From contig NZ_BSTL01000002.1 in the NCBI RefSeq assembly GCF_030269485.1, forward strand, positions 435,528 through 499,527: a stretch of 64,000 nt of DNA, written 5' to 3'. How positions within the stretch are numbered: position 1 is the first letter of the stretch; the number at the start of each line of letters is the position of its first letter. The notes beneath the pieces were generated by a model. That model was not told where the DNA came from, did no database searches, and was given only the letters and a program-made list of their open reading frames with translations. This DNA is from Actinoplanes sp. NBRC 103695. GTDB lineage: Bacteria > Actinomycetota > Actinomycetes > Mycobacteriales > Micromonosporaceae. Positions 1-7,047 of the stretch are shown in pieces. The position numbers and the translations under genes are program-made.

Positions 1-1
1 T

Positions 2-463
2 GCTCCGCGCGCCAACCTGGACGTGCGCGCCGGCCCGGACGTGACGGTGGAACTCGGCGACGGCTCCTTCCCGGCCAAGGCCGTCGTGACGGCCGGCGAC
101 GAGCGGGAACGGCTCCATCGCCTCATCGCGCCTGATCATCGGATCTCGACCGTCACCGGGCCAGGGACCAGGATGCCGTCGTTGAGGGGGACGCAGCGGA
201 TGCCGCCCCTGCCTCGCAGGGTGCGCCAGGCGCCGGGGGCGATCGTGACGTCCATCCAGGCGCACGGGTTGGCGGGGCGGCGGACCTCCAGGCAGACCTG
301 GCCGGCGCCCGAGTCCAGGCAGAGGGTGCGGCCGACCAGGTCGTCGACCGCGATGCCGGTGGTGAGGATGTTGCGGCGGACATGGGTGAGGTCGATGCCG
401 GGCGGCAGGGACTCCTGGGCGATCAGCGTGACGGCGGCGTCCCGGTGGGCCTGCTTGGCGTAG
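2..463 (+). pseudogene. 3' part of a deazaflavin-dependent nitroreductase-family gene, apparently truncated
   Basis: The window opens inside this gene. The first ~40 codons of this frame (NLDVRAGPDVTVELGDG, then AVVTAGDERERL) look like the C-terminal strands of the F420/deazaflavin-dependent (DUF385/Ddn-like) nitroreductase family: Asn-Leu, then 'P-x-V-T-V-E-L-G-D-G', then 'G-x-E-R-x-R-L'. The family normally continues for about 25 more residues after that last motif. Here the resemblance stops near nucleotide 130, and the frame runs on as low-quality sequence antisense to the MOSC gene until a stop at 461-463. The true end may be a truncation or a frameshift (frame +1 has a TGA at 133-135). 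The 5' part lies outside the window, so function cannot be judged. Confidence 0.4.
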
Positions 464-609
464 TAGCGGTCGCCGACGATGCCGAGACCGGCGCGGATGT
501 GGGCCTCGGTGACGACCTCGCCCGGCGGGGCGGGTGCGGGACCGTCGATCGGGCGGCCCTCGAAGCGGTGCGCCGGGGAAGCGAGCAGCTGGACGATCGC
601 GGCGGTCAT
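136..609 (-). CDS. MOSC-domain protein
   Basis: A 157-residue protein with the features of a compact MOSC (molybdenum cofactor sulfurase C-terminal) domain. These domains handle sulfur carried to Moco or to Moco-like substrates. Visible are the N-terminal strand ending before a Pro/Gly-rich loop, 'GLGIVGDRYYA' (the G-x-x-G-D-R-Y-x segment typical of the family), 'RRNILTTGI' and the 'NPC' Cys region near residue 120, the usual site of the conserved Cys. The ATG at 609 overlaps the stop of mug (ATGA), so it is the last gene of an SDR-mug-MOSC operon. The physiological substrate is unknown. A longer upstream reading exists but runs through mug. Confidence 0.85.
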   Translation of the reverse strand: MTAAIVQLLASPAHRFEGRPIDGPAPAPPGEVVTEAHIRAGLGIVGDRYYAKQAHRDAAVTLIAQESLPPGIDLTHVRRNILTTGIAVDDLVGRTLCLDSGAGQVCLEVRRPANPCAWMDVTIAPGAWRTLRGRGGIRCVPLNDGILVPGPVTVEIR

Positions 610-1148
610 GAGGCAACCTCCCGGAGGCGGGCGAATTCCGAGGCCAGACGGTCGATCTGGTAGTGGGCGTTGAGGCCGCTCGGGTTGGGAAGGACCCAGA
701 TCCTGGTGTCGCCGAGCCGGTCGTCGGGCTGGGGACCGACCGCTGCCTTGGGGCGGGCGAAGGCGGTGCGGTACGCCGTCACGCCCAGGACGGCCAGGTA
801 GCGGGGGCGCCACTGAGCAACCAGAGCCTGGAGGGTTTCGCCGCCGGCGATCAGCTCGGCGGGGGAGAGCTCGTCGGCGCGGGCCGTGGCCCGGGCGACC
901 ACATTGGTGATCCCCAGGCCCAGCGCGGGCAGACCCCACTGCTCGGACGGATGCAGGCGGTGGCCGGTGAACCCGGACAGGTGCAGGGCCGGCCAGAAAC
1001 GGTTGCCGGGGCGGGCGAAGTGGTGACCGGTCGCGGCCGAGTAGAGGCTCGGGTTGATGCCGGAGAACAGCACTCGCAGGTCCGGCCCCACCAGGTCAGG
1101 GATGATCTTCCCGGCCGCTGCCGCAAGATCCGAAGCCGTTGGTTTCAC
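606..1148 (-). CDS. mug: G/U mismatch-specific uracil-DNA glycosylase (Mug)
   Basis: A 180-residue member of uracil-DNA glycosylase family 2. It removes uracil or thymine (and ethenocytosine in homologues) opposite guanine, starting base excision repair in the cytoplasm. Motif 1 is clear: 'LFSGINPSLYSAATGHHFA' carries the catalytic-loop Asn in G-I-N-P-S, followed by 'RPGNRFW'. Near the C terminus 'LPNPSGLNAHY' is the helix-loop motif that inserts into DNA. Length matches the family. It begins with GTG at 1148, four bases inside the upstream SDR stop (GTGA), and its own stop overlaps the MOSC start, so the three genes are translationally coupled. In a high-GC genome such repair of deaminated cytosines is expected. 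Confidence 0.93.
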   Translation of the reverse strand: MKPTASDLAAAAGKIIPDLVGPDLRVLFSGINPSLYSAATGHHFARPGNRFWPALHLSGFTGHRLHPSEQWGLPALGLGITNVVARATARADELSPAELIAGGETLQALVAQWRPRYLAVLGVTAYRTAFARPKAAVGPQPDDRLGDTRIWVLPNPSGLNAHYQIDRLASEFARLREVAS

Positions 1149-1906
1149 AGGCCGCGGAGGGCGCCGCCGTCGACCGGCACGGTGATGCCGGTCAGGTAGC
1201 TCGCGGCGGGGGAGAGGCAGAAGGCGGCCACCCGGCCGAACTCGTCCGGGTCACCGATGCGGCCCAGCGGTACCTCGCCGGCGGCGTCGGCGGCAGCCTT
1301 GCCGGGGTCGCCCGAGGCTTCGAAGAGTTCGCGGTTGCGGTCGGTGAGGATGCGCCCGGGCAGGAGGCTGACGAAGCGGACGTTGCGGTGTCCGTACTCG
1401 TTGGACATGTCCTTGGCCACCCCGGCCAGGCCGGGCCGCAAACCGTTGGACAAGCCCAGCCCCGCCAGCGGCTCGCGTGACGAGCGGGAGAGCACCAGGC
1501 CGATCGCGCCGCCCTCGCGCGCCGCCAGGGCCTCAGCGAACACCCGGGCCGCGCGCACCGACCCGAGGAACACCGTCTGGAACGCCGCCAGCCACTGCTC
1601 GTCGGTGATCGAGGCGGCTGTGCCGGACGGCGGGCCACCCACCGAGATCAGGGCGCCGTCGAAGCGGCCGAAGCGGTCGATCGCCGTGCCCACCAGCATT
1701 TCGGGGGTCGAGGTGTCGGTCAGGTCGGCGACGACGCCGGTGGCGAGGTCGCCGAGCCGGGACACCGCGGCGGAGACCTGAGACGAGTCGCGGGACGAGA
1801 CGACCACCCGGGCGCCGTCGGCGACCAGGGCCGCCGCCGTGGCGTACCCGAGGCCCTTGGAAGCCCCGGTGAGGACGAAGACCTGATCTGCCAGCCCGAG
1901 ATCCAT
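1145..1906 (-). CDS. Atypical short-chain dehydrogenase/reductase (SDR)
   Basis: A 253-residue Rossmann-fold SDR. The cofactor loop TGASKGLG (residues 13-20) and a C-terminal 'YLTGITVPVDGG' are intact, so NAD(P) binding is likely. The region that should hold the catalytic Tyr-x-x-x-Lys reads LSNGLRPGLAG: there is no Tyr, and Arg stands where Lys is expected. The preceding Ser region (VLSRSSREPLAG) keeps serines. This L-S-N-x-x-R variant is found in a recognised subset of FabG-like proteins of uncertain activity, so I avoid naming a substrate. ATG at 1906 heads the operon with mug and the MOSC gene. The 36-bp gap to the cupin start makes the two genes divergent. Confidence 0.85.
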   Translation of the reverse strand: MDLGLADQVFVLTGASKGLGYATAAALVADGARVVVSSRDSSQVSAAVSRLGDLATGVVADLTDTSTPEMLVGTAIDRFGRFDGALISVGGPPSGTAASITDEQWLAAFQTVFLGSVRAARVFAEALAAREGGAIGLVLSRSSREPLAGLGLSNGLRPGLAGVAKDMSNEYGHRNVRFVSLLPGRILTDRNRELFEASGDPGKAAADAAGEVPLGRIGDPDEFGRVAAFCLSPAASYLTGITVPVDGGALRGL

Positions 1907-1942
1907 GTCCCGACCCTATCCACAAAGCGTAGGTTCGGACCC

Positions 1943-2329
1943 ATGTCGTATCCCGAACCGCGGTACCTCGGCGACGGTGGCGAGGCGTCGGCCACCGTTC
2001 GTCTCGGCTCCCAGCAGCCGGAGCTCAGCACCCCGGGCAACGCCACCAGCTATCTCGCCACCGGCGAGACCACGCACGGCCAGTTAGGCCTGTACCGCTG
2101 GGATTTCAAGGGGCCCCGCAGCGGCCCGGACCCGCACTTCCACCGGTCCATCTCCGAGTCGTTCTACGTGCTGTCCGGCTCGATCCAGCTCTACGACGGC
2201 AAACGCTGGGTGGAGGGCACGGCGGGCGATTTCCTGCACGTGCCGGAGGGCGGGCTGCACGGCTTGACGATGCGGCAGTTCAGCCTGACGGCCACCGGAG
2301 GGTTCGCAGCCGGCCCGCTACCTGGATGA
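1943..2329 (+). CDS. Small cupin-domain protein
   Basis: A 128-residue single cupin. The first cupin motif is visible as 'GPDPHFHRSISESFYVLSG' (His-x-His and the Glu of G-x5-H-x-H-x3-4-E-x6-G), and the second as 'GDFLHVPEGGLHG', which gives the metal-binding His. Cupins of this type usually run 20-30 residues past the last His. Here the chain turns into 'FAAGPLPG' and stops, so the final strand may be missing or altered. Its last 50 bases overlap, tail to tail, the end of the minus-strand DUF692-partner gene. Function cannot be assigned from sequence; candidates include a small isomerase or a sensor protein. Confidence 0.75.
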   Translation: MSYPEPRYLGDGGEASATVRLGSQQPELSTPGNATSYLATGETTHGQLGLYRWDFKGPRSGPDPHFHRSISESFYVLSGSIQLYDGKRWVEGTAGDFLHVPEGGLHGLTMRQFSLTATGGFAAGPLPG

Positions 2330-2840
2330 GTACGCCGCCGTCGCCGCGCCGCACGGCCGGGAGCCGTCGTGGGCGCGGCGCGTGCTCCCCGTCGTACACC
2401 TGAAGGGCCTCTCTCGCCGCGAGTTCCTCCGCCGCGTCGGACCGCAGGCCGGCACCCACCTCGCGGGCCAGATCCCAGCCGTCGCGCAACGATCCCTGCG
2501 TCGGCCGCGTCGCCGCCCATCGCGCAAAGGCCGCATTCCACTCCCGGCCGTGACTGGCCGCCAGTGCGGGCCAGGCCTTCGCGACCTCGCCGGCACGCTT
2601 TCTGAGCAACGCGACCCGCGCGGTCTCGACCAGACGAGCATCAAACCCTTCTGGTACGGGCGCACCGGAGGTGAGCGTCCCCACAAGCTCGGCTTGGCGG
2701 TCGGCCAGGCTCCGTGCCGCGCCGCCGGGTTGTCCTGCGTGGTCACCGGCCCGCAGCCCCGCCCCGGGCGAGGTCACGTGGTCGCCGGGCCGCGGTCCCG
2801 CCCCGGTTGAGGTCACGTGGTCGCCCGCCGGCGGGGTCAT
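2280..2840 (-). CDS. DUF692-linked partner protein (uncharacterised)
   Basis: A 186-residue basic protein whose ATG (2840) overlaps the DUF692 stop as ATGA, so it is translated with it. The first ~45 residues are a repeated 'GDHVTSPGAG' spacer encoded by a 39-bp tandem repeat. The conserved part follows: 'LRKRAGEVAKAWPALAASHG', then 'WNAAFARWAATRP', 'GSLRDGWDLAR', 'YDG' and 'RRLPAVRR'. I recognise this block as the small protein commonly found directly after actinobacterial DUF692 genes, but it has no established function. In characterised systems DUF692 enzymes (MbnB, TglH, ChrH) need a partner that binds the precursor peptide. By position this protein could play that role, which is inference. 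Confidence 0.75.
   Translation of the reverse strand: MTPPAGDHVTSTGAGPRPGDHVTSPGAGLRAGDHAGQPGGAARSLADRQAELVGTLTSGAPVPEGFDARLVETARVALLRKRAGEVAKAWPALAASHGREWNAAFARWAATRPTQGSLRDGWDLAREVGAGLRSDAAEELAAREALQVYDGEHAPRPRRLPAVRRGDGGVLIQVAGRLRTLRWPSG
2731..2836 (-). repeat. 39-bp tandem repeat encoding the N-terminal spacer of the DUF692 partner
   Basis: The block starting GAGGTCACGTGGTCGCCGGG at 2770 recurs 39 bases later at 2809, and a diverged copy precedes it (GTGGTCACCGGCCCGC). It is read in frame as 13-residue units (GDHVTSTGAGPRP / GDHVTSPGAGLRA / GDHAGQPGG), so copy-number change would keep the frame. Confidence 0.8.
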
Positions 2841-3652
2841 GTCACGGCCGGGTAGCCGGAGGACTTGGCGATCGCGTCGAGTTCGGCGCGCAGGTCGTCG
2901 GCCGGTGGGTAGTGGCCGTCGCGTTCCAGCATCAGAGCCGGCGGGCGGTGCCGCGCACAGAGGTCGGCGACCAGGTCGTAGACGGCGGGGGGCACGGTGT
3001 CGGTGTGCGTGTCGTGGTAGATGCCGTCGTGTTCGGCGCCGCCGGCCACGTGCACGTAGGCGATGCGCTCCAGCGGGATCCGGTCGAACAGCGCGGCCGG
3101 GTCGTCGCCTCGGTTCAGCGCGTTGGCGTACACGTTCGCCACGTCCAGCAGGAGCAGGGCGCCGGTCCGGTCGAGGATCTCGGTGAGGAAGTCGCCCTCG
3201 TCGAGCTCGTTGTCCGGCCAGTCGAAGACCGCGGCGATCGGCTCCAGCGCGATCGGGACGCTCAGCTCCGCCTGGGTGCGCTCCACGTTGGCGACGATCG
3301 CGTCGACCGCCTCGCGGCTGCGCGGGATCGGCAGCAGGTGGCCGGCCTCGACGCCGCCCGCCCGGACGAACGCGATGTGCTCGCTGACCAGGGGCGCGGC
3401 CAGCCGTTCGGCGGCCCGGGCGAGGTGCCGCACCCGGTCCGGCTCGACCGGTTCGGCGCCGCCCAGCGACAGCCGTACGCCGTGCGGCACGATCGCCACG
3501 CCGCGGGCGCGCAGCTCGGCCAGCCCGGGCGGCAGGTCGTCGTGGTCGTGGATGGACTCCGCGACCACCTCGGCGAACCTCAGGCCGGGCAGCCCGGCGA
3601 CGAAGCCGGCGATCTCGGGCCGCCAGCCGATCCCCACGCCGTAGTCCGTCAT
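2837..3652 (-). CDS. DUF692-family (MNIO-type) multinuclear iron oxidative enzyme
   Basis: A 271-residue TIM-barrel-like protein of the DUF692 family. Characterised members (MbnB, TglH, ChrH) use two or three iron ions to rework cysteine residues in ribosomal peptides. Candidate metal ligands are spread as in the family: 'VPHGVRLSL', 'SEHIAFV', 'ALEPIA', 'LDVANVYANAL', 'YVHVAGG', 'HDTHTD' and 'LERDGHYP'. At the usual E-N position this protein has Glu-Pro. I place the start at ATG 3652, which overlaps the upstream TIGR04222 stop (ATGA). An alternative start at 3700 would run into that gene. The Cys-rich tails of the two upstream membrane proteins are the obvious candidate substrates; that link is inference. 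Confidence 0.9.
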   Translation of the reverse strand: MTDYGVGIGWRPEIAGFVAGLPGLRFAEVVAESIHDHDDLPPGLAELRARGVAIVPHGVRLSLGGAEPVEPDRVRHLARAAERLAAPLVSEHIAFVRAGGVEAGHLLPIPRSREAVDAIVANVERTQAELSVPIALEPIAAVFDWPDNELDEGDFLTEILDRTGALLLLDVANVYANALNRGDDPAALFDRIPLERIAYVHVAGGAEHDGIYHDTHTDTVPPAVYDLVADLCARHRPPALMLERDGHYPPADDLRAELDAIAKSSGYPAVT

Positions 3653-4596
3653 CCGCCGCACCCGCCGCCGCCACCACCGCAGGAGCTGCCGCTGCTGCAC
3701 GAGCTGCTACTGCTGCTGCACGAGCTGCCGCCGGTCGAGTTGCAGGACGACGAGTACCCGCCGCTGCTGTCCGACGAGCCGCCCGACGCGGTGCCGAGGT
3801 TGCGCTGGATCTGCGCCTCGGCCGCGAACGCCGGGTCCATCGCGTAGAGCGAGGCCGCGCCGAACAGCCCGACACCCATCGCCGCCGTGGATGCGCCGTA
3901 GGTGGCGTAGGACGGCGACATCCGCGGCGCCAGGTGCTGGTTGTCCACGCGCAGCTTGCGCAGGGCCTTCGCGGTCGCGTAGGTGGCGCTGCGGTTGCTG
4001 TAGAGCAGCGCCGAGAGCGCGAGGATCGCGCCGAAGAACAGCAGCGGAACCAGGAACCCGACCGGCTTGTCGTTGCGTGAGCCGTCGAGCAGGCGGACCA
4101 CGCCGACCGCGACCACGGCGGCGGGCAGCAGCGCCCAGAGCCGGGCGATCGACCGCTGGCTGCTCGTGGTGGCGTATCCGGTGCGCTCGACGCTTTCCTT
4201 GAGCTGGTCGAGGGCCGGGCGGACCCACTGGTCGCGGTTCAGGTCACGGACGCGGGCGCCGCGACCGGCCGCGTTGTAGATCGCGACGTCCAACGGGGTC
4301 AGGCCGGCCGGCATCGGCCCGGTGATCTGCAGCGTGCCGCCCGGCCCGCTGGTCAGGACGCCGGCGGCGCGCAGGCCGGTCAGGGAGGCGTAGACCGCCA
4401 GGTTCTCCCGGCCGTTCAGATAGGCGACCTGCTGCGGCGCCAGGGTCAGGCGGGTGCTGTCGGACGGCCCCGCGAAGATGATGCGCCGTGCGATGCCCGC
4501 GATGATCGCGGCGACGACGGCGGCAACGGCGAAATAACCGAGGAAGGTGGGTCCGGAAATGCCCCAGGTGTCCGAGGCCGCTGCGATGTAGGCCAT
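3649..4596 (-). CDS. TIGR04222-type membrane protein with a Cys/Ser/Gly tail (copy 1)
   Basis: A 315-residue membrane protein. A helix near residues 16-38 is followed by a soluble segment containing 'LTPLDVAIYNAAGRGARVRDL', then two helices (about 157-173 and 178-203), and probably a fourth near 235-255. The last ~45 residues change abruptly to Ser/Gly with five cysteines spaced C-x7-C-x6-C-x5-C-x6-C-G-G. This matches the actinobacterial TIGR04222 family, whose members often carry Cys/Gly tails. The start has a good ribosome site (AAGGGGGG, 9 bases upstream). The stop overlaps the DUF692 start, so substrate candidate and enzyme are coupled. The tail may be a modified or metal-binding peptide; no role is proven. 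Confidence 0.85.
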   Translation of the reverse strand: MAYIAAASDTWGISGPTFLGYFAVAAVVAAIIAGIARRIIFAGPSDSTRLTLAPQQVAYLNGRENLAVYASLTGLRAAGVLTSGPGGTLQITGPMPAGLTPLDVAIYNAAGRGARVRDLNRDQWVRPALDQLKESVERTGYATTSSQRSIARLWALLPAAVVAVGVVRLLDGSRNDKPVGFLVPLLFFGAILALSALLYSNRSATYATAKALRKLRVDNQHLAPRMSPSYATYGASTAAMGVGLFGAASLYAMDPAFAAEAQIQRNLGTASGGSSDSSGGYSSSCNSTGGSSCSSSSSSCSSGSSCGGGGGGCGG

Positions 4597-4678
4597 CTGA
4601 GTACCCCCCTTTCACTTACCTGCCGGCTTCATTGTGCAGCAGCTGGCAAACACCATTTGACCAGGGCGGACACGGCGG

Positions 4679-5557
4679 TCAGCCCCCGCAGCCCCCGCCG
4701 CCGCAACCGCCTCCGCCGCCGCAGGAACCGCCGCTGCCGCTGTCGCCGCCGCCGGTGGTGAGCGGGCCGCCGGCGCCGACCCGCTGGATCTCCGCCTCGG
4801 CCGCGAACGCGGGGTCCATCGCGTACAGCGAGGCGGCGCCGAACACCGCGACACCCATCGCCGCGCCCGTCGCGCCGTAGGTGGTCAGCGACGGCGTCAT
4901 CTGCGGGGACAGGTGGCGGCTGTCCGTCTTGACCTGCCGCAGCGCCCTCGCGGTGGAGAAGGTGGCCCGGCGGTTGGCCTTGAACAGCGCCACCACGGCC
5001 GCGACGACCGCCACCACGAGCAGCAGGACCAGGTTGCCGACGGGCTTGCCGTTCGAGGCGCCGGCGATGACGCGGACCACGCCGAGCAGAACCACCGCGG
5101 CGGGCAGCAGCGCCCACATCCCGGCCTGGCGGCGCTGGCCGTTCGTCGCCGCGTACCCCTGCTGCTCGAGGCCCTGCCGCAGCTGATCGCCCGCCGAGGC
5201 CACCCACTGGTCGGTCTTGAGGTCCTGCGACCGCGCCCGGCGTCCGGCGGCGTTGTAGATCGCGGTGTCCAGCGACGTCGACCCGGCCGGCAAGGACCCG
5301 GTCTGCACCATCACGCCGCCGGCCTCGCTGCCGATCACGCCGTGCGCGCGGAGCCCGGTGATGGAAGCGCAGATGGCCCGCCGGTCACCACCGTTGAGAT
5401 AGGCCACCTGCTGCGGGGTGAGCGGCGCGATGGCCCCGTTGGACGGTCCGGCGAAGAGGACCCGTCGCGCGATCGTGGCGACGACCGAGGCCGCTACGAC
5501 GGCCGTCGCGAAGTAGAGGAGGAACGTCGGTCCGGGAATGCCCCAGGTGTCGGTCAC
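4679..5557 (-). CDS. TIGR04222-type membrane protein with a Cys/Gly tail (copy 2)
   Basis: A 292-residue paralogue of the next gene, sharing its order of segments: 'DTWGIPGPTFLLYFA' at the N terminus, 'TSLDTAIYNAAGRRARSQDL', 'GMWALLPAAVVLLGVVRV' and 'AASLYAMDPAFAAEAEIQR'. Its tail is almost pure glycine with three cysteines (C-x5-C-x4-C-G-G), shorter and simpler than in copy 1, but it ends in the same C-G-G. I chose the GTG at 5557 because it matches the start of the paralogue. A TTG-initiated form reaching 5617 would add residues with no counterpart. It is the first gene of the run that leads to DUF692, with 82 bases to copy 1, and follows acnR at 56 bases. Confidence 0.82.
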   Translation of the reverse strand: MTDTWGIPGPTFLLYFATAVVAASVVATIARRVLFAGPSNGAIAPLTPQQVAYLNGGDRRAICASITGLRAHGVIGSEAGGVMVQTGSLPAGSTSLDTAIYNAAGRRARSQDLKTDQWVASAGDQLRQGLEQQGYAATNGQRRQAGMWALLPAAVVLLGVVRVIAGASNGKPVGNLVLLLVVAVVAAVVALFKANRRATFSTARALRQVKTDSRHLSPQMTPSLTTYGATGAAMGVAVFGAASLYAMDPAFAAEAEIQRVGAGGPLTTGGGDSGSGGSCGGGGGCGGGGCGG

Positions 5558-5613
5558 AGCCTCATTGTGAACACCCGCGCAATGCCTGCGGTTCCCCTGT
5601 TCGGAGGGGTTGC

Positions 5614-6183
5614 TCAAGGCTTGCGGACGGCGTCCTCGACCAGGTCGAGCACCCGGCTCAGCTCGCCGGGCGGGCGGCCGGTGGCCAGGTGCAGGACCAT
5701 CCCGTCGTACGCCAGTTCCAGGAACTGAGTCAGTACCTCGAGCGGGACGTCGTCGCGCAGCACGCCCGCGTCCCGCTGCCGGGAGAGGCGCTCGCGGGTG
5801 GCCTCGGCGATCGCGGCCGACCGCTCGGCCCAGCGTTTCGCGAACGCCGGGTCGGTGCGCAGCCGCCGGGACACCTCCAGCTGGCTGCCCAGCCAGCCGG
5901 CCGTGTCGCTGCCTGCCCGATCCAGCAGATCGCGCATGACCTGGACCAGACCGTTCTCGGCGACGGTCTGCGCCATGGCCGCCGCGTCGTCCTCGGCGAC
6001 CGCGAGGAAGAGCGAGTCCTTGTCCCGGAAGTGGTGGAAGATCGCGCCGCGGGACAGCCCGGTGGCGTCCTCCAGGCGACGGACCGTCGCGCCCTCGTAA
6101 CCGAACCGCGCGAAACAGCCGCGCGCCGCGGCGAGAATCTCGTGGCGGCGGGCGTCGAGCTGGTCCTGACTCACCCTGGGCAC
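5614..6183 (-). CDS. acnR: AcnR-type TetR repressor of aconitase
   Basis: A 189-residue TetR regulator. The N terminus (PRVSQDQLDARR, 'GATVRRLEDATGLSRGAIFHHF') and the ligand domain ('GLVQVMRDLL', 'RRLRTDPAFAKRWAERS', 'DDVPLEVL', 'VLDLVEDAVRK') closely follow corynebacterial and mycobacterial AcnR, which represses the aconitase gene. The GTG at 6183 gives the same start as those proteins; longer forms begin in non-conserved sequence. In relatives acnR usually sits next to acn. Here acnA lies about 5 kb away on the same strand. A 22-bp palindrome 34 bases upstream suggests autoregulation, and a related sequence precedes acnA. The assignment rests on sequence resemblance from memory. Confidence 0.85.
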   Translation of the reverse strand: MPRVSQDQLDARRHEILAAARGCFARFGYEGATVRRLEDATGLSRGAIFHHFRDKDSLFLAVAEDDAAAMAQTVAENGLVQVMRDLLDRAGSDTAGWLGSQLEVSRRLRTDPAFAKRWAERSAAIAEATRERLSRQRDAGVLRDDVPLEVLTQFLELAYDGMVLHLATGRPPGELSRVLDLVEDAVRKP

Positions 6184-6216
6184 GGCGTCGATCGTGTCAC
6201 GCCGGTCAGGTCCGTT

Positions 6217-6238
6217 GCAATCCGTACGTACGGCTTGC
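6217..6238. promoter_or_regulatory. Candidate AcnR operator upstream of acnR
   Basis: GCAATCCGTACGTACGGCTTGC has a perfect 12-bp core palindrome (CCGTACGTACGG) and near-perfect GCAA/TTGC arms, 34 bases before the acnR start. Sixteen of 22 positions match a sequence at 13881-13902 upstream of acnA. Confidence 0.6.
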
Positions 6239-6399
6239 CACTCTCCCCCCGCCACCGCCCCCGATCGGACTGAAGGCAGCGCCCGGCCGTGTCATCACCC
6301 GCAGAGGTGCCCGGATGACGCGAATTCCACCATCTCGACCCGAGTTTGTTAACACACTCGGGCTGTCGGGTGACCTACTCACTCACGTAAAGTGCGCGC

Positions 6400-7047
6400 G
6401 TGCCCCTCGTCTTCCTCGCACTGGATGACACCCTGCTCGACCGCAGTGGTGCTTTCCGGCTGTGGGCGAAGGGATTCCTCGACGAGATCGGGGCGCCGGC
6501 CGCCGAGTTGGACTGGCTACTCTCCGTCGATGCTGACGGTCTGACGTCACGCTGGGACGTGGCCGACGCGATCCGGGACAGGTACGAGCTGGGTATCCCG
6601 TCGATCGACCTGCTCGAGGAACTGCACGAGGGCCCGCTGGCGTACGAGAGACTCGATCCTCTCGTGGCCTGCGCCCTGCAGATCTCCGGTGACGCCGGCT
6701 GGGTCCCGGTGGTGGTCACCAACGGCCCGGCCGAGGCGCAGGAGGGCCGCATCCGGCGAACCGGCCTGGACCGGTACGTCGCCGACTGGGTCATCTCCGA
6801 ACAGGCCGGGGTGAGCAAGCCGAACCCGCGGATCTTCGCGATGGCGGCGCAGCGGGTCCGGATGCGCCTCGGCGGCGCCTGGGTGGTCGGCGACAGCCCC
6901 GAGGCCGACATCGGCGGCGCGGCGGCCATGGGCCTGCCCAGCGTCTGGCTGCACCGAGGCCGCGACTGGCTGGACAACCGCTACGCCCCGACCCGCGTGG
7001 TCGGCAACGTCATCCAGGGTTTGTCAGCGGTCATGGCGACCAGATAA
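6400..7047 (+). CDS. HAD-superfamily hydrolase-like protein lacking the nucleophile Asp
   Basis: A 215-residue HAD fold with a GTG start. Later motifs are normal: motif II Thr in 'VVVTNGPA', motif III Lys in 'GVSKPNPRIFAMAA', and motif IV in 'VVGDSPEADIGGAAAMG'. Motif I, which should read D-x-D-x-T, reads A7-L-D9-D-T11. The catalytic nucleophile is replaced by alanine while the general-acid Asp9 remains. Close relatives usually begin LFLDLDDTLLD. Unless the base calls are wrong, phosphatase activity by the normal aspartyl-phosphate route is not possible, so a binding or regulatory role should be considered. Its end overlaps the convergent methyltransferase by 17 bases. Confidence 0.85.
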   Translation: MPLVFLALDDTLLDRSGAFRLWAKGFLDEIGAPAAELDWLLSVDADGLTSRWDVADAIRDRYELGIPSIDLLEELHEGPLAYERLDPLVACALQISGDAGWVPVVVTNGPAEAQEGRIRRTGLDRYVADWVISEQAGVSKPNPRIFAMAAQRVRMRLGGAWVVGDSPEADIGGAAAMGLPSVWLHRGRDWLDNRYAPTRVVGNVIQGLSAVMATR

